64,000 bases of DNA, from contig NZ_CP121695.1 in NCBI RefSeq assembly GCF_029761915.1, forward strand, positions 4,741,501-4,805,500, written 5' to 3'. The position numbers and the translations under genes were made by a program. The notes under the pieces are model-generated. The model made no database searches, was not told the origin of the DNA, and worked only from the letters and a program-made list of their open reading frames with translations. Below are positions 1 through 8,192 of the stretch, piece by piece (position 1 is the stretch's first letter; each line of letters starts with the position of its first letter). Source of the stretch: Bradyrhizobium sp. CB1650. Its GTDB lineage: Bacteria > Pseudomonadota > Alphaproteobacteria > Rhizobiales > Xanthobacteraceae.

Positions 1-1
1 C

Positions 2-526
2 GGCTTCCTGTTTCGCATCGTGCCGGAGCAGAGCGAGCATTTTCTGGAGCTTGCGGGTGCGACCATCCGCGCCGTGGCGCAAGGCGTGATCGGCGTCGCG
101 ATCGTGCAGGCGCTGCTCGCCGGCATCGGCTTCAAGCTTGCGAGCGTGCCGAGCGCCGGTCTTCTCGCCTTCCTCGTGCTCCTGCTCTCGATCGTGCAGA
201 TCGGTGCCTTCCTGGTGCTGCTGCCCGTCATCATCTGGATCTGGACCGCCAAGGACGTCACCACGGCGCTGCTGCTCACTGTATTTCTCGTCCTCGTCGG
301 CTTCATCGACACCATGTTGAAGCCGCTGGTGATGGGGCGGGGCCTCAACACGCCCACGATCGTGATCTTCGTCGGCGTGATCGGCGGCACGCTCGCCCAC
401 GGCATCGTCGGGCTCTTCATCGGGCCGATCGTCCTGTCGGTGGCGTGGGAGCTGGCGGCAGCGTGGATCAGGACCGATCGGGCGCAGGAGAGGGCGGCGG
501 GCGAAGGATCGGCCCACTCTTTGTGA
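2..526 (+). CDS. AI-2E family transporter (PerM/TqsA type), C-terminal part
   Basis: The reading frame is already open at the left edge, so only the C-terminal 174 residues or so are present. The visible part is a chain of hydrophobic helices. It includes a long Leu/Val/Ile segment at about nt 160-245 followed by the polar turn WTAKD, and then a helix pair ending in GLFIGPIVLSVAWELAAAW. That Gly/Pro-rich ending (HGIVGLFIGPIVL) is typical of the AI-2E exporter/PerM family of inner-membrane permeases. Substrates differ widely within the family (autoinducer, sodium/proton exchange or unknown) and nothing here fixes one. The GTG at nt 20 is internal, because the frame continues upstream of it without a stop. 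Confidence 0.85.
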   Translation, partial: GFLFRIVPEQSEHFLELAGATIRAVAQGVIGVAIVQALLAGIGFKLASVPSAGLLAFLVLLLSIVQIGAFLVLLPVIIWIWTAKDVTTALLLTVFLVLVGFIDTMLKPLVMGRGLNTPTIVIFVGVIGGTLAHGIVGLFIGPIVLSVAWELAAAWIRTDRAQERAAGEGSAHSL

Positions 527-567
527 GCGCTCGATCGATCTAGGCGACCGACACGCGGCGGCCACCG

Positions 568-593
568 AACTTGTCTATTCAAATAGACAAGTT
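568..593. promoter_or_regulatory. Perfect 12-bp inverted repeat, operator-like
   Basis: Two 12-base arms (AACTTGTCTATT and its exact complement) are separated by two bases. The element lies 38 bases before the ATG of the Nudix gene and 42 bases after the stop of the upstream permease gene. It is AT-rich and has no following T run, so it looks like a binding site for a dimeric repressor (TetR or MarR style) rather than a terminator. No regulator gene is adjacent. The function is inferred only from symmetry and position. Confidence 0.5.
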
Positions 594-630
594 ACCATTG
601 GCGCGATTCTGGTATTGATTTACGGCAGCA

Positions 631-1023
631 ATGGCGAAGGCTTCCAAGCTGGTTGCCGCGAAGCGCGGCAAGGTGCTTTTGGTCAGACGACGATCAGACG
701 GTCTGTGGATGTTCCCCGGTGGCCGCAAGCGCGCGCGCGAATCCGAGAAGGATTGCCTGCGGCGAGAGATCAGGGAGGAACTGCCAAAGCTCAAGCTTGG
801 CAGGATCAGCCTCTGGAAGGAAGTGAAGGCCAGGAACAAGCGTACCGGCCGCAAGATGAGCGATGCGATCTTCATCGCCAAGAACGCCAAGGGACGGCTG
901 GCGATCGGCGACAAGAAGGAGATCGACCGCGCTGCCTGGCAGAAGCCGCGCGGCATCCGGTTGACGCCGACGTCGCGCTACATCCGCGACCGTCTGTTTC
1001 CGAGGAAGCGGCGCCGGAGTTAG
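631..1023 (+). CDS. Nudix hydrolase family protein
   Basis: This 130-residue single-domain protein carries a Nudix box at residues 31-53: G31-x5-E37-x7-R45-E46-I-R-E49-E50-L. The metal-binding glutamates of the REUXEE core are intact. The closing Gly-hydrophobic pair of the consensus is replaced by Pro-Lys (52-53), a mild departure. Nudix proteins hydrolyse nucleoside diphosphates linked to another moiety, with Mg2+. The basic ends (many Lys/Arg at both termini) would suit a polyphosphate or nucleotide-sugar ligand, but the substrate cannot be read from sequence. It stands alone and is preceded by the palindrome at 568-593. Confidence 0.85.
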   Translation: MAKASKLVAAKRGKVLLVRRRSDGLWMFPGGRKRARESEKDCLRREIREELPKLKLGRISLWKEVKARNKRTGRKMSDAIFIAKNAKGRLAIGDKKEIDRAAWQKPRGIRLTPTSRYIRDRLFPRKRRRS

Positions 1024-1029
1024 TCCTCG

Positions 1030-1281
1030 CTACTGCTTGGCAGCGAGCGCGTCGAGGCAATGGTTGAGATAGGCGGTGCGATCTCTGGGCAGCACCTTTT
1101 CCAGATCCGCCTTCAGGGCGCACTCGCGTTGTCGTAGCTGCTCGGCTCGGCGCTTTTCGGCAGCCTCACGATATTCAGGGGCAACCTTGTTGGGATCGAC
1201 CAGCGTCTGGGATCGTGCAGGAGCCGCAGCAAACAGTGTGATGGTCGCAATGCAAATGACTAGTTTCAAATGAGCCTCCAT
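1030..1281 (-). CDS. Small secreted protein, PsiF-like pattern
   Basis: The protein is about 83 residues from the ATG at 1281. It starts with a signal peptide (MEAHLKLVICIATITLFAAA, cleavage near ARSQ). The mature part is charged and contains two cysteines in the pattern RECALKADL...R..YLNHCLDA, which resembles a PsiF-type repeat (Cys-x-Ala ... Arg ... Cys-Leu). The function of PsiF repeats is unknown. An in-frame ATG at 1293 would add four residues, and neither ATG has a strong ribosome site. It converges on the Nudix gene, with 6 bases between the two stops. Confidence 0.6.
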   Translation of the reverse strand: MEAHLKLVICIATITLFAAAPARSQTLVDPNKVAPEYREAAEKRRAEQLRQRECALKADLEKVLPRDRTAYLNHCLDALAAKQ

Positions 1282-1293
1282 GAAAGAGGTCAT

Positions 1294-1625
1294 CCTACCG
1301 CGCGGAGTCTGAACGGCCAAACCGCGATTTGTCCCTGCGGAGGAAGCCTCCGCCTCCCGTCAAAAGCCGAGCGAGGCGTGTGAACCAGTTCACAAACGTT
1401 CACCGCGTTTGATGCTATGAAGACGTCATTGCTTGACCAATTCATGTTTTGAACGAAACGCCCCAGCGGTGCTCCAAGCGCTGGGGTTTTTCGCGTTTTG
1501 CGAGCCGTGATCGAAAATTGAGCACGGGCACCGGCTTCGCTGGTGTCAACTAACGAGCGGGACCAGATAGGTCAAACGCGCGGCGGCCGGTGATCGCCCT
1601 CGGGGAGAAGATGGTGTCAAGCAGT
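1294..1625. other. Intergenic region with a possible small RNA
   Basis: No open frame here looks coding. The region holds the divergent promoter side of the small secreted gene and, on the plus strand, a strong intrinsic terminator at 1461-1491. No plus-strand gene ends just before that terminator. Confidence 0.45.
1461..1491 (+). terminator. Intrinsic terminator without an upstream gene
   Basis: An 8-bp GC stem (CCCCAGCG with CGCTGGGG) closes a 10-base loop and is followed directly by five T residues on the plus strand. The nearest plus-strand gene ends at 1023, and an oppositely directed gene lies between. The transcript that ends here must therefore start between about 1290 and 1460, consistent with a short non-coding RNA. 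Confidence 0.7.
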
Positions 1626-1868
1626 CTACGATCCGATAAATCCCGCCTGCGCGGCGAGACACCAAACGGCAGACAGTAGAACGATCGCCGTAAACAGTTT
1701 CGGAGCGACCCAGCCGTCGTCCAGCAGGGTCCCCTGCGCCCGGGCCCTCCACCGCAAGCCGATGATGCCCACGTTGGTGATCAACGCGGCCACGCCGAAG
1801 AGCAGAGCGATGGTGTTAAGGCCAGCCGCGAAGCAGAAGACCGCAAACGTCCCGAGCACCCAATCCAT
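1626..1868 (-). CDS. Small hypothetical membrane protein (80 aa)
   Basis: The start is the ATG at 1868, nine bases after an AGAGGGG ribosome site. Longer upstream frames lack such a site and read as low-complexity sequence. The protein has about three hydrophobic segments (residues 4-18, 20-35 and 57-77) separated by the basic loop GLRWRARAQG. No family is recognised. Possible roles include a small inner-membrane stress or regulatory protein. It has no close co-directional neighbour. Confidence 0.55.
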   Translation of the reverse strand: MDWVLGTFAVFCFAAGLNTIALLFGVAALITNVGIIGLRWRARAQGTLLDDGWVAPKLFTAIVLLSAVWCLAAQAGFIGS

Positions 1869-2297
1869 AACGTGCAACCCCTCTGGCCCACTCAACCGAC
1901 GCCGCGCGAACTCGCCGCAATTGAGAACAAGTTCAGATAGCGCAGGTTCCATGGAGCACTGGTGGATTGCCCCCAATCCTAAGCCTTTGCGGCCTTCCTG
2001 TTTTCCGACCGCGAGGCATACGAAGTCCCTGAAAGGACTACTACCGCAAATTGCTGCGTTGCGCACTGGAAAATTGCAGGCATGCAGGATCTGGCGGCCG
2101 CTTCCGCCTCCCACGAGCGAAAGCTGCGAGTCTAGCTGCCGCCGACATTCGATTAAGCTATTGATTTTATTGGTGCGCGCGACTCGAGCTCGAACCTGCC
2201 ACGGGTGCTTTGGCTCAAGATCGCAAGAGCGGGCATTAACTTGTGAAACGTCCGCCTGCCTTTGCTTCTCGTCGTTGTGGATCGGCTAGTCGGCGGG
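1869..2297. other. Gene-free stretch with a tRNA-3'-end-like relic
   Basis: No convincing coding frame was found. On the minus strand, positions 2202-2171 read like a tRNA T-arm and acceptor end (GGTTCGAGCTC ... GCGCACCA), but the T-stem halves do not pair and no anticodon arm follows. This may be the scar of an integration site. No integrase gene is nearby. Confidence 0.3.
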
Positions 2298-3473
2298 TCA
2301 ATTGACGTTATCGCCGAGCATGTTGCGGAGGGCCGTGGTGACCGCGGAAACGCCGCTCGCGCCCTGCATCAGCGCGATCTCGCCTTGCTGTTCATGGCGA
2401 ATGGCATGGGCCATGATGCGCAGTCGGGGGTCGCCGCTTCTATGCCACATCTCATCAGCCATTTTCACCGCGCCCATGTGGTGCAGTGTCATCATCTCGA
2501 CAAAGAGGGCATCGAACCGCTCAGGCGAGGCGGTTTTGACTTGGCGCAACTCAGCCGGGGTCAGGAAGCCCGGCATAGCGGCGCGCTCCTGCGCGGTGCA
2601 GTCCGGCATCTCCGTGTCGAACCAGCTCAGCCACCAGTTCTCGAAGATCCTGTTCTCGCCGGTCTGAGTTGCCACCGTCAGCATCGCGAGCTTCTGCAGA
2701 TGCGGCTCGTGCGCGCGCTCGACCGCGATCCGCGCAAGCTCGATGCCCTGGGCGTGATGCGCGGTCATGTGCCGGATATAACTCCGGTCCGCATCCCTGT
2801 CGCGGCCCATCCACGGGAGCTCGTAGCAATGGTTGCCGAACAGCGCGATCATCCCGAGCAGCGCAATCCAGACCAAGCCGCCTGTGATCCAGGCGTTGGT
2901 GAAGCGCACATCCTGCTCGGGCGCATCGCTGCCCGCCCAGCGTAGTCGCGCGAACAGGGGATACATCACGGCCGACGTGCTGTGCACGAGCAGGCCGATC
3001 CAGTAGGGCTGCTGCAGCGTGAACAGCGGCTGCCAGAACGGAAACAGCGGCACCAGCACGAACCACTCCATCGCCGATGAGAACACCGCCCAGGGCAGCG
3101 CGAGCAACAGGATCGTCTGCGGCCGCAAGCCCGCGGTCCAGCGGCCGAGCACACCGAAGAAGACAAGTGCCCAGGAAAAGTCCGCCGATTGGTGGAAGGC
3201 GATTCCGGACAGGATCGCGCTCCATGATGGCTCTGCGCTGATCGCCCAGTCGCGCGCCGGAATGGCGGCGACCGTCATCCAGTCGACCGTTGCATCGCGG
3301 CCGATCCGAGCGGCGAAGAGCTGGCTGACGACGGTCGAGAAGGTGCTGCTGATCAGGCCGAGCTCGACCGCCGCGATCCAGCGCGACCGCAACCGGCGTT
3401 TGGAAACCGCCAAAACATGACCGTCAATGCGTCGACCTGCATCGAAAACGACTGGTTGCGACCCGTCGTTCAC
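2298..3473 (-). CDS. Membrane protein with C-terminal DUF305 domain
   Basis: This 391-residue protein has an N-terminal half with several hydrophobic helices (about residues 95-215) and a C-terminal DUF305 domain (about 230-385). The DUF305 hallmarks are visible: SYIRHMTAHHAQGIELA, MMTLHHMGAVKMA and RHEQQGEIALM, which carry the His/Met/Glu residues of this ferritin-like helical bundle. DUF305 proteins are mostly exported or membrane proteins, often near metal-handling genes, and their biochemical role is unsettled. The start is a GTG at 3473 that overlaps the stop of the CsbD-like gene by four bases (GTGA), so translation is probably coupled. Confidence 0.8.
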   Translation of the reverse strand: MNDGSQPVVFDAGRRIDGHVLAVSKRRLRSRWIAAVELGLISSTFSTVVSQLFAARIGRDATVDWMTVAAIPARDWAISAEPSWSAILSGIAFHQSADFSWALVFFGVLGRWTAGLRPQTILLLALPWAVFSSAMEWFVLVPLFPFWQPLFTLQQPYWIGLLVHSTSAVMYPLFARLRWAGSDAPEQDVRFTNAWITGGLVWIALLGMIALFGNHCYELPWMGRDRDADRSYIRHMTAHHAQGIELARIAVERAHEPHLQKLAMLTVATQTGENRIFENWWLSWFDTEMPDCTAQERAAMPGFLTPAELRQVKTASPERFDALFVEMMTLHHMGAVKMADEMWHRSGDPRLRIMAHAIRHEQQGEIALMQGASGVSAVTTALRNMLGDNVN

Positions 3474-3652
3474 GTGAGCTGCTTGAGCTTCTTCAGCGGA
3501 TTGAGCGAGCGTGGCGTCTTCTCCTGCTCGTCGCGGCCGCTCTCCGCTTGCGCCTTGCCATCCTCATGGAGATCCTGGTCTCCAAGGATTTCGCCGACAG
3601 CCTGCTTCGTCTTGCCAATGATCCGCTGTTGCAGACTTTTGGTCTTGCCCAT
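3470..3652 (-). CDS. CsbD-like stress protein
   Basis: This 60-residue, highly charged protein contains the CsbD-like pattern GKTKQAVGEILGDQDLHEDGKAQ. CsbD proteins are small, soluble, largely helical proteins induced by general stress in many bacteria, and their molecular activity is unknown. The length suits the family. It is the first gene of a two-gene unit and runs into the DUF305 gene with a four-base overlap. Confidence 0.75.
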   Translation of the reverse strand: MGKTKSLQQRIIGKTKQAVGEILGDQDLHEDGKAQAESGRDEQEKTPRSLNPLKKLKQLT

Positions 3653-3816
3653 CGCGCGCCTCCAAGCTCACGCCGGGACCCCCGGCGCGCGAGAGGGAGT
3701 GGGTGCCGGGGCTGCGGCTTCGTCCAAACGGCTTCCGGCAGCAGGGACGGGAACACCGGAGGCGTCGGCGGCTAGACTCCCGGCGACGCGAATGGTTCCT
3801 CGCGACATTTCGGATG

Positions 3817-3969
3817 TCAGCGGCGCTCCAGGTCGATGATCACGCCCTCATTGCCCCGAAGCAGGATCCAGCCATCCGGCAATGGTTGGCGCTGTGGTCG
3901 ATAGGATCGCGAGGACGCGCTCCCATGCTGCGCCGGGGCCTCACCTGGTCGGCGTCGACTTCCACCCAT
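3817..3969 (-). CDS. Possible 50-aa small protein
   Basis: The frame runs from an ATG at 3969 to a TGA at 3817. It overlaps the end of the 52-aa ORF upstream in another frame. The C-terminal half (PLPDGWILLRGNEGVIIDLERR split here as PLPDGWILLRG and NEGVIIDLERR) has a protein-like composition, but the N-terminal half is Arg/Pro-rich and could be chance. No ribosome site stands out. It may be a coupled small gene or a relic. Confidence 0.22.
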   Translation of the reverse strand: MGGSRRRPGEAPAQHGSASSRSYRPQRQPLPDGWILLRGNEGVIIDLERR

Positions 3970-4099
3970 AGGACGGGTGCGGAATTTGGCCGGTGATGTC
4001 GGCCGCCTTCTCGTCGGAGAGGCGCCAGGCCGCTACTCCAAAACACACCGTTAACGTGAGAGCCGTCACCAGCATCAGCACTGACAAGAACTGGCTCAC
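3941..4099 (-). CDS. Possible 52-aa membrane peptide
   Basis: The frame starts at a GTG at 4099. The product has one clear transmembrane segment (about residues 4-26, FLSVLMLVTALTLTVCFGV) followed by a polar tail that ends in PSYGWKSTPTR. A GGGG run about eight bases before the GTG is a weak ribosome site. Composition and topology resemble genuine small membrane proteins of rhizobia, but no homologue can be named from sequence alone. Confidence 0.45.
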   Translation of the reverse strand: MSQFLSVLMLVTALTLTVCFGVAAWRLSDEKAADITGQIPHPSYGWKSTPTR

Positions 4100-4918
4100 G
4101 TCTGCACCCCGCGATCGGAACTATCGCGAGAGCGAGCATGGAGCGCCGATTCGGAAAATGCAGAGGCGCTGACGCAAGCGGCGTTTTCCCCAAGCATTAC
4201 GAGCGGTGGCTTGGGATGTCGCGCGAGGGTGGTGCGACGATCGTCGGCGCCGCGTCGGCTCGATTTCTCGTTTGAGCGAGGAACAATGACGCCAAGGTGC
4301 TGAAGCGAACAAACAACGCACCGGGCTTTGAGTAAGCTCGCAATCGCTTGGCCTTCCCCAAGGTCCAAGCACCTCCAAACGGCCCCGGCCTCCACGACCC
4401 CTCAAAGCCCCCACGGCCGGGGCCGTCTCTGCAGGGGGGTATCGACCACCGCCACTATGGTCTCCTCACTGCCGCCCCTCGGTGCCGAGCTGCGCTGACC
4501 GCAAGCGAACCGCGGTGCGAGCTCATTCGGGCCGTTCAACGTCGTATCGGGCGAGGCAGGCCGCCATCCGGACCGCATCGCAAGTGCAAATCATCGATTG
4601 CTAGTGGCGCCGAACGAGCGCGGGTTGCTGCACGTCCTGGATGTGGAAAATCGCTCTAGTGCATGAACTTAAAGGCGCAAGAAGCGACGGAACTTTAAGT
4701 ACTCGGTGTTCTACTGGAGACGGTCACGGCCGCCCCGTGACCGGGGCGGCCGAGCGCCGTGCTTCCTCAACCTACCCCAGGCTGGTGCTTGGCCGCCTCC
4801 AGTACCAACGCTCGCAATGCAACGCAAACCAGAGTTGTAACTGCGCCGGGTGTGCGCGAGGCGACATAGCCGCTCTGACCGGGAGCGCCAAGATCGCTTC
4901 CACGTCCTTGATGTTGCT
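4100..4918. other. Long gene-poor region
   Basis: About 0.8 kb separates the small ORFs from tRNA-Lys. Open frames exist on both strands, but they are Pro/Arg-rich and lack ribosome sites, as expected by chance in GC-rich DNA. The only structured element seen is the hairpin at 4727-4752. Confidence 0.5.
4727..4752. repeat. GC-rich perfect hairpin
   Basis: A 10-bp perfect stem (CGGCCGCCCC with its complement) encloses a six-base loop. Neither strand has a T run after it, so it is not a standard intrinsic terminator. It lies about 170 bases beyond the 3' end of tRNA-Lys and could help end that transcript or be a palindromic repeat. Confidence 0.4.
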
Positions 4919-4994
4919 TGGTGAGCGCGCTGGGGCTCGAACCCAGGACCCCGTGATTAAAAGTCACGTGCTCTACCGGCTGAGCTACGCGCTC
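4919..4994 (-). tRNA. tRNA-Lys (anticodon TTT)
   Basis: Read on the minus strand, the acceptor GAGCGCG pairs with CGCGCTC. The D-arm contains AGCTCAGCCGGTAGAGC, the anticodon loop is CTTTTAA (anticodon TTT, lysine), and the T-arm reads CTGGGTTCGAGCCCCAG. The discriminator base is A and the CCA end is encoded in the DNA (4921-4919). All arms pair, so the gene is intact. Confidence 0.97.
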
Positions 4995-5309
4995 CCATGG
5001 CCGCTGGATGGCTTTGCGAGATCTGTCGCCATCGTCTTCGGTCATTCGAGAAGCATGTCTTGCCGCCACGTCCTAACGCGCGTCGCGGGGAAAACCGGTG
5101 AGGCCATTTCCGGATCATGCTTTCGGCCCGCGCTGTGTAGGGGGAGCCGCCGCCGAGGTCAATAGCGCGGATGGCTGCCGGAGTTCGCGCCAAGGGCGGC
5201 GATTCCTTCGGCGTTTCCGCCGCTTAGCCCTGAATTTTCAACCCGATTGACGGCCCGTCATCCACGCCGAAGAGTGCGGGATGCCGGCTGGCTGGTGCCC
5301 CTTGGCCTG
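4995..5309. other. Spacer between tRNA-Lys and ndvB
   Basis: This is the upstream side of tRNA-Lys, whose promoter should lie in about 4995-5060 on the minus strand, and the downstream side of ndvB. No convincing gene or strong terminator hairpin was seen. Confidence 0.4.
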
Positions 5310-7979
5310 CTAGTTCACCTCGCGGCGGACCTCGCTCGGCACGGGTTGTGACGAACCGGCGGGCGTCGGCAGCGCGACGGGGCGCAGACCGATGAGCTCG
5401 GCGGTGCGGATCGCGCTGTCGCGCCAGAACTGGAAGGAGTTGATGCGGCTGAGCTCGAGGATCGCGATCGCGACCGCAGCTAGGAACGGTAGGCTCTGCA
5501 GCACCAGGACGCCGGCGAAGATGTAGATCTCGGTGATCTGCCGAAAACTGTTCGAGGCGATCAGCACGCCGGCGCCGATCAGCAGCAAGGCGCCGATCAC
5601 GGCCTCCCAGAACGCCTGGAATTCGATCGACATCCGCGACAGGCCGCCCTTGGAGGTACGCGCAAACGCAAGGTGCTCGGTGATCAGGCCTTGTGCCACC
5701 GCGCGCGACACCGTCCACTGCACGCTCATCGCCGCGATCATCGCGCCCAGCATCTGGCCGGGCTTCACCGCGACGCGTAAGCGGTACATCGACAGGAAGT
5801 GCGCGAGCGAGACGATGAAGGCCGCGATGATCGGCAGCGTCAAGATCCTGTCGGGGATGGCGATGTCGGCAAAGGCGACGATCGGCACCCAGATGAGGTT
5901 GAGCAGCGCCACGACCACGCCGAGGCTTTCGGCACCAAGCCAGTTCAGCCAGCCGAGGCCATAGTCGCGCTTCTGGTCGGGCGTCAGCCGGCTCCTGCCC
6001 GGGAGGAACTGGCGCCAGTGCTTCTTCACGATCTGGAATCCGCCATAGGCCCAGCGGTGACGCTGCTTCTTGAAGGCCTCATAGGTGTCGGGCAGCAAGC
6101 CCTGGCCGTAGCGGTGGTTGGTGTAATGGGTGGTCCAGCCGAGCTCCTGGATCGCGAGGCCGAGATCCGAGTCCTCGCAGATGGTGTCGCTCGACCAGCC
6201 GCCGGCCATGTCCATCGCGGCGCGGCGGATCAGGCACATCGTGCCGTGCACGATGATGGCGTTGGCCTCGTTGCGCTGGACCATGCCGATGTCGAAGAAC
6301 CCGGCATATTCGCCGTTCATGATGTAATGCATGATGGACTGGTCGCCGTCGCGATGCTCCTGCGGCGCCTGCACGAGGCCGACACGCGGATCGGCGAAGG
6401 CCGGCACGAGGTCCTTCAGCCAGTCGGGATCGACCACGTAGTCGGCATCGAGGATGCCGATGATCTCGGCGTCCGCCGCGGTGCGGTCCATCGCAATGCG
6501 CAGTGCGCCGGCCTTGAAGCCCTGCACCTTCTCGGCGTTGATGAACTTGAAACGTTCACCGAGCGCGCGGCAGTGATCCTGGATCGGCTGCCAGAAGGCG
6601 GGGTCGGGCGTGTTGTTGATGATGACGACGCATTCGTAGTTCGGGTAGTTCAGCCGCGACAGTGCATCGAGCGTCTGCTTGAGCATGTCGACCGGCTCGA
6701 AATAAGCCGGGATGTGGATCGACACCTTCGGACAGTAGTTCTCGGGCACGTCAGCGATCGGCTTGTCCTTTGCGAGCAGTCGCTGCGGCGGCCGGCCGAA
6801 GGCGACCGCTGCGATCTCCTCGATGCGCGCCATAGCGATGAGGACGAGGGGAACAAGCAGGATCATGCCGAGCGTCAGCGCGAAGGCCGAGCCGAAGATG
6901 AAATAGTGCCCGTTCCAATAGCCGAACACGGTCGCGACCCAGGCGCCGACGCCGTTGGCGGTCGCCGACAGCAGGAAGGCCTGGCGCGACGTCGGCTGCT
7001 CCAGCCGCAGGATCGGCAGCGACAAGAGGATGCCGACGAGGAGGGCGATCGTCATCAGCTTCCAGTAGTCGGGATTCTCGACCGGACCGGTCCAGGCGAA
7101 CTTCGGCTCGCGGTTGGCGTTGAGGACGCCCCAATAGGGACCGACGCCGCCCTCGAAGAATTTCCAGGGCTGATCGATCGCCTCGACGATGTTGTAGTCC
7201 ATGCCCATGGCTTCGGCGCGGCTGACGAAATTGCGCAGCGTCAGCGCCTGCTGGAACGGGCCGGGGTCGGCGTTGCGCAAGTTGTAGCCTGCACTCGGCC
7301 AGCCGAATTCGGCGATCACGATGCGCTTGCCGGGGAACAGGTTGCGCAGCAGGTTGTAGCGGTCGACGGCCTGATCGACCGCCTGGTCCGAGCGGAAGTT
7401 CTCCCAGTAGGGCAGCACGTGGGCGGCGATGAAGTCGACGTTGGACGCAAGATCCGGATTGTCGCGCCAGATGTTCCAGATCTCGCCGGTCGTGACGGGC
7501 ACGCGGACCGCGCCCTTGACCTTCTTGATCATGTCGATGAGGTCTTCGACCTTCTGCTCGCCGCGGTAGATCACCTCGTTGCCGACGACGACGCCGATGA
7601 CGTTGCTGTTTTTCCGGGCGAGCTCGATGGCGGCTTTGATCTCGCGCTCGTTGCGATCCTTGTCCTTGTCGATCCAGGCGCCGACCGTGACCTTGAGACC
7701 GAACTCGGCCGCTATCGGCGGCACCAGTTCCACGCCGCCGGTGGACGAGTAGAGGCGGATCGCGCGCGTCATGGTCGACAGCGTCTTCAGGTCCGCGCGG
7801 ATTTTCTCGACCGTCGGGATGTTGTCGATATCGGGATGCGCCGATCCCTCGAACGGCGCGTAGGAGACGCTGGGCAGCAGGCCCTTGAAGTCGGGCGCGG
7901 GCTCCTTGTCGCGCAAGACTCCCCAGACGCCCGCGTGGAGCAAGGACACGAGCAACAGAACGGCGGCGACAACGCGCAT
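5310..7979 (-). CDS. ndvB: Cyclic beta-glucan synthase NdvB (GH17-like + GT2)
   Basis: This 889-residue inner-membrane enzyme should polymerise UDP-glucose into beta-(1,3) glucan and export it. After an N-terminal membrane anchor comes a GH17-like domain (about residues 35-310). It has both expected catalytic glutamates, E135 in VVGNEV and E224 in IAEFGWPS. Membrane helices follow, then a GT2 domain with DADYVVDPDW, CEDSDLG and the QRHRW signature (Q-x-x-R-W), and finally more helices. The two-domain architecture and its place beside ndvD- and ndvC-like genes match the Bradyrhizobium japonicum ndv locus. There, cyclic beta-(1,3),(1,6)-glucans are needed for low-osmolarity growth and nodulation. 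The ATG at 7979 is preferred to a TTG 21 codons upstream because it starts the hydrophobic anchor directly. Confidence 0.88.
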   Translation of the reverse strand: MRVVAAVLLLVSLLHAGVWGVLRDKEPAPDFKGLLPSVSYAPFEGSAHPDIDNIPTVEKIRADLKTLSTMTRAIRLYSSTGGVELVPPIAAEFGLKVTVGAWIDKDKDRNEREIKAAIELARKNSNVIGVVVGNEVIYRGEQKVEDLIDMIKKVKGAVRVPVTTGEIWNIWRDNPDLASNVDFIAAHVLPYWENFRSDQAVDQAVDRYNLLRNLFPGKRIVIAEFGWPSAGYNLRNADPGPFQQALTLRNFVSRAEAMGMDYNIVEAIDQPWKFFEGGVGPYWGVLNANREPKFAWTGPVENPDYWKLMTIALLVGILLSLPILRLEQPTSRQAFLLSATANGVGAWVATVFGYWNGHYFIFGSAFALTLGMILLVPLVLIAMARIEEIAAVAFGRPPQRLLAKDKPIADVPENYCPKVSIHIPAYFEPVDMLKQTLDALSRLNYPNYECVVIINNTPDPAFWQPIQDHCRALGERFKFINAEKVQGFKAGALRIAMDRTAADAEIIGILDADYVVDPDWLKDLVPAFADPRVGLVQAPQEHRDGDQSIMHYIMNGEYAGFFDIGMVQRNEANAIIVHGTMCLIRRAAMDMAGGWSSDTICEDSDLGLAIQELGWTTHYTNHRYGQGLLPDTYEAFKKQRHRWAYGGFQIVKKHWRQFLPGRSRLTPDQKRDYGLGWLNWLGAESLGVVVALLNLIWVPIVAFADIAIPDRILTLPIIAAFIVSLAHFLSMYRLRVAVKPGQMLGAMIAAMSVQWTVSRAVAQGLITEHLAFARTSKGGLSRMSIEFQAFWEAVIGALLLIGAGVLIASNSFRQITEIYIFAGVLVLQSLPFLAAVAIAILELSRINSFQFWRDSAIRTAELIGLRPVALPTPAGSSQPVPSEVRREVN

Positions 7980-8192
7980 CGCGGCTAAACCAAATGGGGC
8001 TGAGATGGCAGGGAAGCGGATCCGACCCCGAGATCCGACCAAGTCCGCGGCAAATGGAGCATACCTCTGCCGCGCGCTTTCACAACTGTCATGGCCTCAT
8101 GTCCTTATGAGGGCACGGACTTTCGGAAAACCTGGCAGTGCCAACCGGAGCTATCGTCGATCGTTCCTGAACGTAAGCTGAAACGATCGCGA

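Noticed and set aside
2171..2202. Possible tRNA gene on the minus strand
   Set aside because: The T-stem halves do not pair and there is no anticodon or D-arm upstream; kept only as a relic.
4641..5165. Plus-strand open frame over tRNA-Lys
   Set aside because: It runs antisense through an intact tRNA gene.
5799..7988. Long plus-strand open frame (729 codons) opposite ndvB
   Set aside because: It is antisense to an enzyme with intact catalytic motifs. The product is Asp/Arg/His-rich, as expected from the complement of GC-rich codons, and it lacks domains and a ribosome site.
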